Position numbers and translations under genes: made by a program
In this document: piece by piece, positions 8,170-15,878 of the stretch
Position numbering within the stretch: position 1 is the first letter of the stretch
How the letters are laid out: the number at the start of each line of letters is the position of its first letter
Source: Streptomyces althioticus
GTDB taxonomy: Bacteria; Actinomycetota; Actinomycetes; Streptomycetales; Streptomycetaceae
Reading direction: 5' to 3'
DNA: 64,000 nucleotides
Assembly: GCA_014649355.1 (NCBI GenBank)
Contig: BMSW01000006.1
Span: forward strand, 248,001-312,000
Notes under the pieces: generated by a model
Seen by the model: only the letters and a program-made list of their open reading frames with translations
Databases searched by the model: none
Told to the model about the DNA's origin: nothing

Positions 8170-9285
8170 GTGGAGACGGTCGACGACGCGGTGGTGAACC
8201 CGGGCGGCCCGGCCGCCGCGACGGCGGGAGACGGCCCGGGGACGGCCGCGCCCGCCCCCCGGCGCCGCACCCGGGCCCGCGCCACCGCCTCCATGGCGGA
8301 CGTGGCACGGCTCGCGGGGGTGTCGGCCCAGACGGTCTCCCGCGTCTCCAACGGCTACCCCGGGGTGACCGAGGAGACCCGCCGCCAGGTCCTCGCGGCG
8401 ATGAAGGAGCTCGGCTACCGGCCCAACAGCGCCGCCCGCGCCCTCAAACGCGGTGAGTTCCGCACCATAGGCGTCATCACCTTCTCGCTCTCCACCACCG
8501 GTAACGTGCGCACCCTCGAGGCCATCGCCAACTCCGCCGCCCACGAGGGGTACGCGGTGACCCTGCTGCCGGTCGCCGTTCCCACGCAGGACGAGGTGCG
8601 GGGCGCGTTCACCCGCCTCGAGGAACTCGCCGTCGACGCCGTGATCGTCATCATGGAGGTGCACCTCCTGGACGCGGCCACGGTCCAACTCCCGCCGCAC
8701 GTGCAGGTGGTGGTGGTCGATTCCGACGCCGGCGACCGCTACACGGTCGTCGACACCGACCAGCACGGCGGCACCCGCGCCGCCGTACGGCACCTGCTCG
8801 ACCTGGGCCATCGCACCGTGTGGCATCTCGCGGGGCCCGAGGACTCGTTCGCCGCCCAGCGCCGCACGGACGCCTGGCGGGCCGCGCTCACCGAGGCGGG
8901 CCGGGAACTGCCGCCGCTGGTCCGCGGCGACTGGTCGGCCGAGTCCGGCTACCGGGCCGGCCTCGAACTCGCCGCCCGCGAGGACTGCACGGCCGTCTTC
9001 GCCGCCAACGACCAGATGGCACTGGGGCTGTTGAGAGCGCTGCACGAGTACGGCAGACGGGTACCGGAGGACGTCAGCGTCGTCGGTTTCGACGACATCC
9101 CGGAGGCGTCGTCGTTCCTGCCCCCGCTGACCACCCTGCACCAGGACTTCGCCGAGGTGGGGCGGCTGTGCGTGCGGGCGGTGCTGCGGAAGATGCGGCA
9201 GGAGGGGCCGGAGCGGGGGACCACGCTGGTGCCGGCGCGGCTGGTGCTGAGGGAGAGCACGGCTCCGCCGCCCGCGGGACGCTGA
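8170..9285 (+). CDS. LacI-family transcriptional regulator
   Basis: The 371-residue protein has a Pro/Ala-rich extension of about 40 residues, then a LacI helix-turn-helix (TASMADVARLAGVSAQTVS) and hinge, then a periplasmic-binding-protein-like sugar sensor domain (residues about 100-365). It starts at a GTG preceded by a G-rich ribosome site. Divergent orientation from a sugar importer/GH42 operon, with two matching palindromes between, makes it the probable local repressor, released by a transported sugar. An alternative start at the Met just before ADVARLAG would remove the extension. Confidence 0.92.
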   Translation: METVDDAVVNPGGPAAATAGDGPGTAAPAPRRRTRARATASMADVARLAGVSAQTVSRVSNGYPGVTEETRRQVLAAMKELGYRPNSAARALKRGEFRTIGVITFSLSTTGNVRTLEAIANSAAHEGYAVTLLPVAVPTQDEVRGAFTRLEELAVDAVIVIMEVHLLDAATVQLPPHVQVVVVDSDAGDRYTVVDTDQHGGTRAAVRHLLDLGHRTVWHLAGPEDSFAAQRRTDAWRAALTEAGRELPPLVRGDWSAESGYRAGLELAAREDCTAVFAANDQMALGLLRALHEYGRRVPEDVSVVGFDDIPEASSFLPPLTTLHQDFAEVGRLCVRAVLRKMRQEGPERGTTLVPARLVLRESTAPPPAGR

Positions 9286-9395
9286 GACGGCTGCCGTAGA
9301 GGGATCAACGACCCCTGTCGGCACGGGTGTTGGTGTGCCAGACTCGATGATCGTCAGGGCCTCGGAGCCGTCACACCCACCGGAACGGACGTGTC

Positions 9396-10202
9396 ATGCC
9401 GACGGGCACACCCCCCACCCCGCCGCGGACCGACACCAGCAGGGCCCAGCCCGCGCGGGTCTACGACTGGCTGCTGGGCGGCAAGGACAACTACCCGGTC
9501 GACGAGGCCGTCGGACGCAAGCTCCCGCCGCAGGCCAAGGACGCCGCCCGGCAGAACCGGGCCTTCATGCACCGCGCCGCCGCCTGGCTCGCGGACCAGG
9601 GCGTCGACCAGTTCCTCGACATCGGCACCGGCATCCCCACCGAGCCGAACCTCCACCAGATCGTGCAGCGCGTGGTCCCCGCGGCGCGGATCGTATACGT
9701 CGACAACGACCCCATCGTGCTGCGTCACGCCGAGGCGCTGCTCGTCAGCAGCCCGGAGGGCGCCACGGAGTACGTCCAGGCCGACGTGCGCGACCCCGGC
9801 GGGATACTGCGGCAGGCCCGCGGCGTCCTCGACTTCTCACGCCCCGTCGCGCTGTCCCTCATAGCCCTCCTCCACTTCCTTCCCGACGACCAGGACCCGC
9901 GGGGCATCGTCCGGGAGCTGGTGGACGCCTTGCCGCCGGGCAGCCACCTCGTGCTGTCCCACGCCGCGTCCGACCTCCACTCCGACCTGGCCCGCCAGGT
10001 CACCGAGGAGTACGCCCGCGCCGGCATCCGCCTCGGCTTCCGCACGCGCGACGAGGTCGCCCGCTTCTTCGACGGGCTAGACCTGGTCGATCCGGGCCTG
10101 GTGACGGCCCCGGAATGGTTCCGTGGGGCGCCCGCCCCCGCGGCGGAGGACAGCGGGATCTACGCGGGGGTGGCGCGGGTGCCGTCCGGCGGGACCGCGT
10201 GA
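9396..10202 (+). CDS. SAM-dependent methyltransferase, DUF574 family
   Basis: This 268-residue protein is a typical Streptomyces DUF574 protein. The N-terminus has the family signature ARVYDWLLGGKDNYPVD; the AdoMet site shows FLDIGTGIPT, then VYVDNDPIVL and YVQADVRDP. These proteins have a Rossmann methyltransferase fold and occur in many copies in Streptomyces; substrates are mostly unknown. It stands alone between a LacI gene and an efflux gene and shows no operon partner. Confidence 0.9.
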   Translation: MPTGTPPTPPRTDTSRAQPARVYDWLLGGKDNYPVDEAVGRKLPPQAKDAARQNRAFMHRAAAWLADQGVDQFLDIGTGIPTEPNLHQIVQRVVPAARIVYVDNDPIVLRHAEALLVSSPEGATEYVQADVRDPGGILRQARGVLDFSRPVALSLIALLHFLPDDQDPRGIVRELVDALPPGSHLVLSHAASDLHSDLARQVTEEYARAGIRLGFRTRDEVARFFDGLDLVDPGLVTAPEWFRGAPAPAAEDSGIYAGVARVPSGGTA

Positions 10203-10265
10203 GGGGCGAGCGCACGGCCGGAACCGGAATGCTCCGGCGGGCATCGGTCCGGTACCGTGCGGGAC

Positions 10266-10322
10266 ATGTCGAGTCCTGAGTCGGACGAGGTGGGGGCTGT
10301 CGGTCACGCCGCCAGCCCCTGA
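10266..10322 (+). CDS. Candidate leader peptide ahead of efflux gene
   Basis: A possible -10 box TACCGT (10253-10258) is followed 7 bases later by an ATG, the geometry of a leaderless Streptomyces start. It opens an 18-codon frame (MSSPESDEVGAVGHAASP) that stops at 10322, about 120 bases before the efflux gene. A hairpin follows: bases near 10340-10347 (GTCCCGCC) can pair with GGTGGGAC just downstream. Chloramphenicol efflux genes of this class in other actinobacteria are reported to be controlled by attenuation, so a leader would make sense. The evidence is only positional. Confidence 0.35.
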   Translation: MSSPESDEVGAVGHAASP

Positions 10323-10444
10323 ACCACCGAGTCCGCAGTCCCGCCGTCGCACCGCCTTCCGCGGTGGGACGCGCGTGTGTTCACGGCTGGCCGCGGTGAC
10401 GAGATGACCCTCTCGTGCCTCTCCTCACCTCGGAGCCACTCCCG

Positions 10445-11623
10445 ATGCCCCTTCCGCTGTACCTGCTCGCCCTGGCGGTCTTCGCCATGGGCACCTCGGA
10501 GTTCATGCTCGCCGGCCTCCTGCCGGACATCGCCCTGGATCTCGGCGTCACCGTCGGGACGGCGGGCTCGCTCACCTCGGCCTACGCGATCGGCATGATC
10601 GTCGGAGCCCCCCTCGTGGCCGCCTCCGCCCGCGACTGGCCCAGGCGCCCGGCCCTCGTGGGCTTCCTCCTCGCCTTCGCCGCGGCCCACGCCGTGGGGG
10701 CCGCGTCCACGAGCTTCGCCCTCCTCTTCGCCACCCGGGTCGTCGCCGCGCTCGCGAACGCCGGATTCCTCGCCGTCGCCCTGACGGCCGCGGCCGCCCT
10801 GGTCCCGCCCGACAGGAAGGGACGCGCCCTGGCCGTGCTCCTGTCCGGCACGACGCTGGCCACGATCGCCGGCGTCCCCGGCGGGGCGGTCCTCGGCGCG
10901 CAGCTCGGCTGGCAGGCCACGTTCTGGGCCGTGGCCGCGCTCTGCCTGCCCGCGTCCGTCGGCATTCTCAAGGGCATCCCCGCGAGACAGGACGAGGACG
11001 AGGCGGCCGGCAAGCCGGCGCTGCGGACGGAACTCGCCCAACTCACCAGGCCCCGGCTGATCCTGGTGATGCTGCTCGGCGCGCTGGTGAACGCGGGCAC
11101 CTTCGGCGGCCTCACCTTCCTCGCACCCGTGGTGACCGACACCGCCGGGCTGGGCGAGCTGTGGGTGTCCGTCGCCCTGGTGCTCTTCGGCGCCGGCTCC
11201 TTCGTGGGCGTCACCGTCGCCGGACGCCTGTCCGACCGGAACCCCGGCCGCGTCCTCGCGGTCGCGGGCCCCCTGCTGCTGGCCGGCTGGCCCGCCCTGG
11301 CGGTGCTGGCCCACCGGCCGGCCGCCCTGCTCCCGCTCGTGTTCGCGCAGGGCGCGCTGTCGTTCGCGCTAGGCAGCACACTGATCGCCCGCGTCCTCCA
11401 CGAGGCCGCGGGCGCCCCCACGATGGCCGGCTCGTATGCGACGGCGGCACTCAACGTGGGAGCAGCCGTCGGCCCCGTCGCGGCCGGAGCCACACTCGGC
11501 ACCGCAGCCGGCCCCCTGGGGCCGCTCTGCACGGCCGCTGTCCTCGTCGCGACCGCGCTGCTCCTCGCCCTCCCCTTCCTCCGCACCGTCACGGGCGCCG
11601 GGAGGGAGGAGGCGCGGCTCTGA
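10445..11623 (+). CDS. Cmx/CmrA-type MFS drug efflux transporter
   Basis: The 392-residue protein has 12 predicted membrane helices and closely matches the chloramphenicol exporters of Streptomyces and corynebacteria (cmlR/cmx/cmrA), including the opening LALAVFAMGTSEFMLAGLLP and the motif around ASARDWPRRPAL. It should expel chloramphenicol-like compounds using the proton gradient. I start at ATG 10445 because homologues begin at MPLPLY-like residues; a GTG 30 bases earlier is possible. Its 3' end overlaps the convergent HAD gene by 35 bp. The long upstream region may be a regulatory leader. Confidence 0.9.
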   Translation: MPLPLYLLALAVFAMGTSEFMLAGLLPDIALDLGVTVGTAGSLTSAYAIGMIVGAPLVAASARDWPRRPALVGFLLAFAAAHAVGAASTSFALLFATRVVAALANAGFLAVALTAAAALVPPDRKGRALAVLLSGTTLATIAGVPGGAVLGAQLGWQATFWAVAALCLPASVGILKGIPARQDEDEAAGKPALRTELAQLTRPRLILVMLLGALVNAGTFGGLTFLAPVVTDTAGLGELWVSVALVLFGAGSFVGVTVAGRLSDRNPGRVLAVAGPLLLAGWPALAVLAHRPAALLPLVFAQGALSFALGSTLIARVLHEAAGAPTMAGSYATAALNVGAAVGPVAAGATLGTAAGPLGPLCTAAVLVATALLLALPFLRTVTGAGREEARL

Positions 11624-12188
11624 CACCGCCCTGACGAACCGAGCTCGGGTCTGCGCCATGTGGGGCGTCCGCGAAGTCCGCGAGGGCACGGAAGTCGTCG
11701 TCGCGGAGGCCGACGCGTGGGTCGACGTGGTGCAGGAGCGCAGGCCCGCTGTGGTGGGCGTCGACGTAGGCCCGGTCGGGCTCGGTCTGTTCGTCGTCCA
11801 CCCAGGCGAAGGGCCGGCCGTCGGCGTGTTCCACCAGTGGCGCGGTCTTCCAGTGGACGCCGTCGGGGCGCTCCCGGAAGAGCGCGTCACCGAAGTCGAC
11901 GAAGGGGAGTTCGGGGAGGCCGAGAGCGGGTGCGATCCAGTGGTTGGCCTCGCGCATCCATGTCGTCGCCCAGCACAGGTCGTATTCCAGCCGGAGCAGG
12001 GCGGGTCCGTGCTCCGGATTGAGCCAGACCCGAAGGGGGCGCCGACGGGACGACAGGCTCACCTCGTCAACACGGGCGCCGTCGCGGGGCACCCTGAGGG
12101 TGATGTAACCCTCGGGGCGCCTCGTGGGCCGGGCCGCGTACGGGTTGAGCGGGCCGTCCACGTCCAGGAACAACAACGGTCGTTTCAC
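11589..12188 (-). CDS. Small HAD-domain protein
   Basis: The protein has about 199 residues if started at the GTG at 12188, which has GGAGG 9 bases upstream and places the HAD nucleophile motif FLDVDGPLNPYA at the N-terminus. A longer frame starts about 69 bases earlier. The DxDG motif and a later WVDDE fit HAD phosphohydrolases of the HAD_SAK type seen in nucleic-acid repair proteins, but no substrate can be named. Its C-terminal codons overlap the convergent efflux gene. Confidence 0.75.
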   Translation of the reverse strand: MKRPLLFLDVDGPLNPYAARPTRRPEGYITLRVPRDGARVDEVSLSSRRRPLRVWLNPEHGPALLRLEYDLCWATTWMREANHWIAPALGLPELPFVDFGDALFRERPDGVHWKTAPLVEHADGRPFAWVDDEQTEPDRAYVDAHHSGPALLHHVDPRVGLRDDDFRALADFADAPHGADPSSVRQGGVRAAPPPSRRP

Positions 12189-12548
12189 GGACCGGATCCT
12201 CCCCGCCGCGAGCGGCGCATTCCAGCCCGGGGGAGAGGGGTGGGCGACGCCCGTCACAGTGCTCCGGCGATCGCCGTGCTAGTGTCGATCTCTGTTGTAG
12301 TCGTGCGGTCATCGACCCGCGGGGTCGGAAGGACCGGCACTGCGCCAGCACCGGCGCCTACTGCGCAGCAAGATCTCACACGGATCACACGGAGAGGTGC
12401 ACACTCCCGTCGCTGCTTCTCAAGGGCCGCGCCCTCACCGGGCGGAACCGCCCCCGCGGCCCCATTCACCCAGGCTCGTTCTTGCAATTCCCCGCGTCCC
12501 ACTGCGGCGGACATTCCTTGAGACGCGCCACATCAAGGAAGGTTCTCC
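12189..12548. other. Intergenic region and long 5' leader of helicase gene
   Basis: No gene is seen. A likely -10 (TAGTGT, 12280-12285) would give a transcript leader of about 260 bases before the helicase. It contains a nested hairpin: outer arms 12424-12431 and 12455-12462, inner arms 12440-12445 and 12448-12453. A clear AAGGAAGG ribosome site ends the leader. Confidence 0.55.
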
Positions 12549-14162
12549 GTGACACAGGCACGTGCGAACGATCGATCCGGCCGTACCCGCTCCGCCTACA
12601 AGGGCGCCCCCAAGAGCGGCGGCCGCCGCTTCGGCGGCTCCGGCGGCCGCGGCGGTGCGCCCCGGCAGGGCCAGGGCAAGGGCGGCTCGGGCCGCAGGAC
12701 CGTGACGTCGGGGGAGTTCGCCCTCCCCGAGACGATCACCCCCGCGCTCCCCGCGGTGGAGGCCTTCGAGGACCTCGGCCTCCCCGGCGAGATGCTCGCC
12801 ACCCTCGGCAGCCAGGGCGTCACCGCGCCGTTCCCCATCCAGGCGGCCACGCTGCCGAACTCCCTGGCCGGCCGTGACGTGCTCGGCCGTGGCCGCACCG
12901 GCTCCGGCAAGACCCTCGCCTTCGGTCTGCCGCTCCTCGCCCGCACCGTCGGCCGCCGTGCCGAGCCCCGCAAGCCGCTCGCCCTCGTCCTCGTCCCCAC
13001 CCGGGAACTCGCCGGGCAGGTCAACGACGCGCTGACCCCGTACGCCCGCTCCGTGCGGCTGCGGGTCGCGACCGTGGTCGGCGGGCTGTCGATCGGCAAG
13101 CAGGCGTCCGCGCTGCGCGCCGGCGCCGAGGTCGTCGTCGCGACGCCGGGACGCCTGAAGGACCTGGTCGACCGGGGCGACTGCATACTCGACGAGGTCG
13201 CCATCACGGTGCTCGACGAGGCCGACCAGATGACCGACATGGGCTTCATGCCGCAGGTCACCCGGCTGCTCGACCAGGTGCGCCCCGACGGCCAGCGCCT
13301 GCTCTTCTCCGCCACGCTCGACCGCAACGTCGACCAGCTCGTCCGCCGCTACCTCAGCGACCCGGTGGTCCACTCCGTCGACCCGTCCGCGGGCGCGGTG
13401 ACCACCATGGAGCACCACGTGCTCCACATCGACGAGACGGACAAGCGGCAGACGACCACGGAGATCGCCGCGCGCGACGGCCGGGTCATCATGTTCCTCG
13501 ACACCAAGCACGCGGTGGACCGCCTCACCAAGCACCTGCTGAACAACGGCGTGCGCGCCGCCGGCCTGCACGGCGGCAAGTCGCAGCCGCAGCGGACGCG
13601 GACGCTCACCCAGTTCAAGGACGGGCACGTCACCGTGCTGGTGGCGACGAACGTCGCGGCGCGCGGCATCCACGTCGACGACCTCGGCCTGGTCGTCAAC
13701 GTCGACCCGCCCGGCGACCCCAAGGACTACCTCCACCGCGGCGGCCGCACGGCCCGCGCCGGCGAGTCCGGCAGCGTCATCACCCTGGTCACGCGGGACC
13801 AGCGGCGCGACGTCAGCCGGCTGATGTCCCAGGCGGGCATCACCCCGCGCATCACGCAGGTACGCCCCGGCGACGAGGAGCTGAACCGCATCACCGGTGC
13901 GCGGACGCCCTCCGGTGTCCCGGTCGTCATCACGGTCCCGGTCGTGGAGCGCCCCCGCCGCACCTCCTCCTCCCCGTCCCGCAACCGCCGCCGTCGCGGC
14001 GCACCGGGCCGACAGGGCCAGGGACAGGGCCAGGGCGGTACGGCCAAGGGCGGCGCCCAGTCCGCCCAGGACCGCACCGCCGCCGGCCGCGCCCGCCGCA
14101 GCGAGGACGCGGCACCCCGCCGCAAGCCGCGCACCAAGCCGTCGATGGACCGCGCGGCCTAG
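12549..14162 (+). CDS. DEAD-box ATP-dependent RNA helicase
   Basis: The 537-residue protein carries all core helicase motifs: Q-motif region, RTGSGKT (Walker A), PTRELAGQV, LDEADQM, LFSATLD, VATNVAARGIHVDD and HRGGRTARAGESG. Basic, Gly/Arg-rich, probably disordered tails flank the core at both ends (first about 55 and last about 90 residues) and likely bind RNA. It unwinds RNA duplexes with ATP, in ribosome assembly or mRNA decay or in cold adaptation. The GTG start follows a strong AAGGAAGG site. The long structured leader suggests post-transcriptional control, as for many cold-induced helicase genes. Confidence 0.95.
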   Translation: MTQARANDRSGRTRSAYKGAPKSGGRRFGGSGGRGGAPRQGQGKGGSGRRTVTSGEFALPETITPALPAVEAFEDLGLPGEMLATLGSQGVTAPFPIQAATLPNSLAGRDVLGRGRTGSGKTLAFGLPLLARTVGRRAEPRKPLALVLVPTRELAGQVNDALTPYARSVRLRVATVVGGLSIGKQASALRAGAEVVVATPGRLKDLVDRGDCILDEVAITVLDEADQMTDMGFMPQVTRLLDQVRPDGQRLLFSATLDRNVDQLVRRYLSDPVVHSVDPSAGAVTTMEHHVLHIDETDKRQTTTEIAARDGRVIMFLDTKHAVDRLTKHLLNNGVRAAGLHGGKSQPQRTRTLTQFKDGHVTVLVATNVAARGIHVDDLGLVVNVDPPGDPKDYLHRGGRTARAGESGSVITLVTRDQRRDVSRLMSQAGITPRITQVRPGDEELNRITGARTPSGVPVVITVPVVERPRRTSSSPSRNRRRRGAPGRQGQGQGQGGTAKGGAQSAQDRTAAGRARRSEDAAPRRKPRTKPSMDRAA

Positions 14163-14200
14163 CAACACCTCATGACCGGGCGGCGCTACGGCCCGGTACG

Positions 14201-14239
14201 GAACGGCGGTGGCCGGCACCATGCCGGCCACCGCCGTTC
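14201..14239 (+). terminator. Strong hairpin terminator after helicase gene
   Basis: A perfect 18-bp stem (14201-14218 with 14222-14239) closes a 3-base loop and is followed by a pyrimidine-rich stretch. It separates the helicase from the GNAT gene. Confidence 0.9.
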
Positions 14240-14368
14240 GTTCCTCCCTCACGCCGGAAACCGCCGCTGTCGCGCTCAGCCCCGCCGCCCCGGCAGACCG
14301 GGCAGCGCCTCGGAACGCCGGGCGACCAGCTCGTCGTACGTGCCGTCCCGCTCGGCCCGGCGATGCCG

Positions 14369-14374
14369 TAGCCT
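14369..14374 (+). promoter_or_regulatory. Likely -10 box for leaderless GNAT transcript
   Basis: TAGCCT lies 7 bases before the ATG at 14382. With initiation about 7 bases after a -10 box, transcription would begin at the start codon itself. Confidence 0.5.
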
Positions 14375-14381
14375 GGCGATC

Positions 14382-14837
14382 ATGGGGGACTGGGAGATGC
14401 GGCCGGCCTCGGCCGCGGACGTCGGGCCGGTGGCCGATCTCCGGGCCGTGGTGCTGCGGGAAGACCTGGAGAGGCTCGGCCGGTACGACGAGCGGCGAGT
14501 GCGGCAACGGCTGCGGGACGGGTTCACTCCGGCGCACACCTGGGTGATCGAGGTGGGCGGCCTGTTCGGCGGCTGTGTGTCGCTGCGGCCCGGCGCAGAC
14601 GCCCACTGGCTGGAGCACTTCTACCTGAGTCCCCGCCTGCAGGGCAGCGGCATCGGTACGGCGGTGCTGCGTGAGCTGCTGGAGCGGTGTGACCGCGAGG
14701 GCACCCTCGTCCGGCTGAACGTGCTGCAAGGCAGCAGGGCCCGGCGGCTGTACGAGCGACACGGATTCATACGCGAGTCCGAGGATCCGGTGGACGTGTT
14801 CATGGTGCGCGAGCCGGCGTCCGCCGTGAGTGCCTGA
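14382..14837 (+). CDS. GNAT-family N-acetyltransferase
   Basis: The 151-residue protein has the GNAT fold, with the acetyl-CoA binding loop LQGSGIGTAVL and the C-terminal RRLYERHGFIRE typical of the family. It transfers an acyl group to an unknown amine. The start at 14382 follows a -10-like TAGCCT by 7 bases, consistent with a leaderless mRNA; an open frame continues about 70 codons upstream but crosses the helicase terminator, so it is not used. Confidence 0.85.
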   Translation: MGDWEMRPASAADVGPVADLRAVVLREDLERLGRYDERRVRQRLRDGFTPAHTWVIEVGGLFGGCVSLRPGADAHWLEHFYLSPRLQGSGIGTAVLRELLERCDREGTLVRLNVLQGSRARRLYERHGFIRESEDPVDVFMVREPASAVSA

Positions 14838-14953
14838 TGAACGGCGGTCCGGTCCGCGGAGCCGGAGGAACAAGGAAACGACCCTGCGGGTCGAGGCACC
14901 TCGGCGGCCATGTTCCGGCGGGCGCCGAAGCGACCGCCAGCTAGCGTGCCCCC

Positions 14954-15016
14954 ATGAGCGTCGCCACGGCCCCCTCCCGTCACCGCACCACCCCGACCGC
15001 CCGAGGCGTGGCGTGA
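14954..15016 (+). CDS. Possible 20-codon leader coupled to TauE gene
   Basis: TAGCGT (14942-14947) lies 6 bases before an ATG that opens a 20-codon frame. Its stop TGA overlaps the GTG start of the membrane protein gene (GTGA). This could be a leaderless coupling peptide that brings ribosomes to a GTG lacking a good ribosome site. It could also be chance. Confidence 0.3.
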   Translation: MSVATAPSRHRTTPTARGVA

Positions 15017-15777
15017 CCCCGCTCGAGATGGCCGGGGTGTTCGGCGCCGGTGTCGGGGCCGGAGCCCTGAACGCCGTGGTCGGGTCCGGGACGCTCGTCA
15101 CGTTCCCCGTGCTGCTCGCCGCCGGGCTGTCCCCCCTCACCGCCACCGTGTCCAACGCCCTCGGCCTCGTGCCCGGCGCCGTCAGCGGGGCCGTCGGCTA
15201 CCGCCGCGAACTCGCCGGGCAGGGCCGCCGCGTCAGGAAACTGGCCGTCGGCTCCGCGCTCGGCGGGATCACCGGCGCCGTCCTGCTGCTCGCGCTGCCC
15301 GCCGAGGCGTTCGAGACCATCGTGCCCTGCCTGGTCGGGCTGGCCCTCGTCCTCGTCGCCCTTCAGCCGCTGATCGGGCGCAAGGTCCGGGAGCGCCGGT
15401 CCGCGGACCGGCCCGTGCGGCAGGACGGCGGGCGGACGCTGTTCGCGGGCCTGACACTCGCCAGCGTCTACGGCGGCTACTTCGCCGCCGCGCAGGGGAT
15501 CATCTACATCTCCCTGATGGGACTGCTCCTCGACGAGCCGCTCCAACGGCTCAACGCCGTCAAGAACGTCCTCGTCGCCGTCGTCAACGCGGTCGCCGCC
15601 GTCTTCTTCCTCTTCGTCGCCGACTTCGACTGGACGGCCGTCGGCCTCATCGCGGCCGGCTCCACGCTGGGCGGTCAGCTCGGTGCCGCCACGGGCCGCC
15701 GCTTCCGCCCCGCCGTGCTGCGCGCCCTCGTTGTCGCCGTGGGCACCGTCGCCCTCGTCCAGCTCGTCGTGCGCTGA
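15013..15777 (+). CDS. TauE/SafE-family membrane transporter
   Basis: The 254-residue protein has about eight hydrophobic helices in two repeats, with GVGAGALNAVVGSGTLVTFP in the first, the signature of the TauE/SafE (DUF81) family. Members export sulfite, sulfonates or other small organic anions, or are of unknown specificity. I start at the GTG at 15013, which gives the correct first helix; longer frames add a non-homologous Arg-rich stretch. The start overlaps the stop of a short upstream frame. Confidence 0.82.
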   Translation: MTPLEMAGVFGAGVGAGALNAVVGSGTLVTFPVLLAAGLSPLTATVSNALGLVPGAVSGAVGYRRELAGQGRRVRKLAVGSALGGITGAVLLLALPAEAFETIVPCLVGLALVLVALQPLIGRKVRERRSADRPVRQDGGRTLFAGLTLASVYGGYFAAAQGIIYISLMGLLLDEPLQRLNAVKNVLVAVVNAVAAVFFLFVADFDWTAVGLIAAGSTLGGQLGAATGRRFRPAVLRALVVAVGTVALVQLVVR

Positions 15778-15857
15778 AGCGCCGGAGCGCGCCACGGCGC
15801 CACAAAGGCTTCAGCACGCACCTTGCCCTCCGCGTGCGGCGGCAGTTCCATCACATC

Positions 15858-15870
15858 AGGAAACTTTCCT
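15858..15870 (+). promoter_or_regulatory. GAAAcTTTC palindrome before GH5 gene
   Basis: AGGAAACTTTCCT has 6-bp arms around a single C and ends 8 bases before the GH5 start. The same GAAACTTTC core occurs ahead of the GH12/LacI genes at 44467-44479. Similar palindromes have been described upstream of Streptomyces xylanase and cellulase genes. Confidence 0.6.
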
Positions 15871-15878
15871 AACAACCC

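Noticed and set aside
8105..8197. 30-codon frame starting 6 bases after TACACT
   Set aside because: It overlaps the LacI start out of frame and the LacI GTG has its own ribosome site, so TACACT is better read as the LacI gene promoter.
12435..15155. About 900-codon minus-strand frame
   Set aside because: Antisense to the DEAD-box helicase and passes through the strong terminator at 14201-14239.
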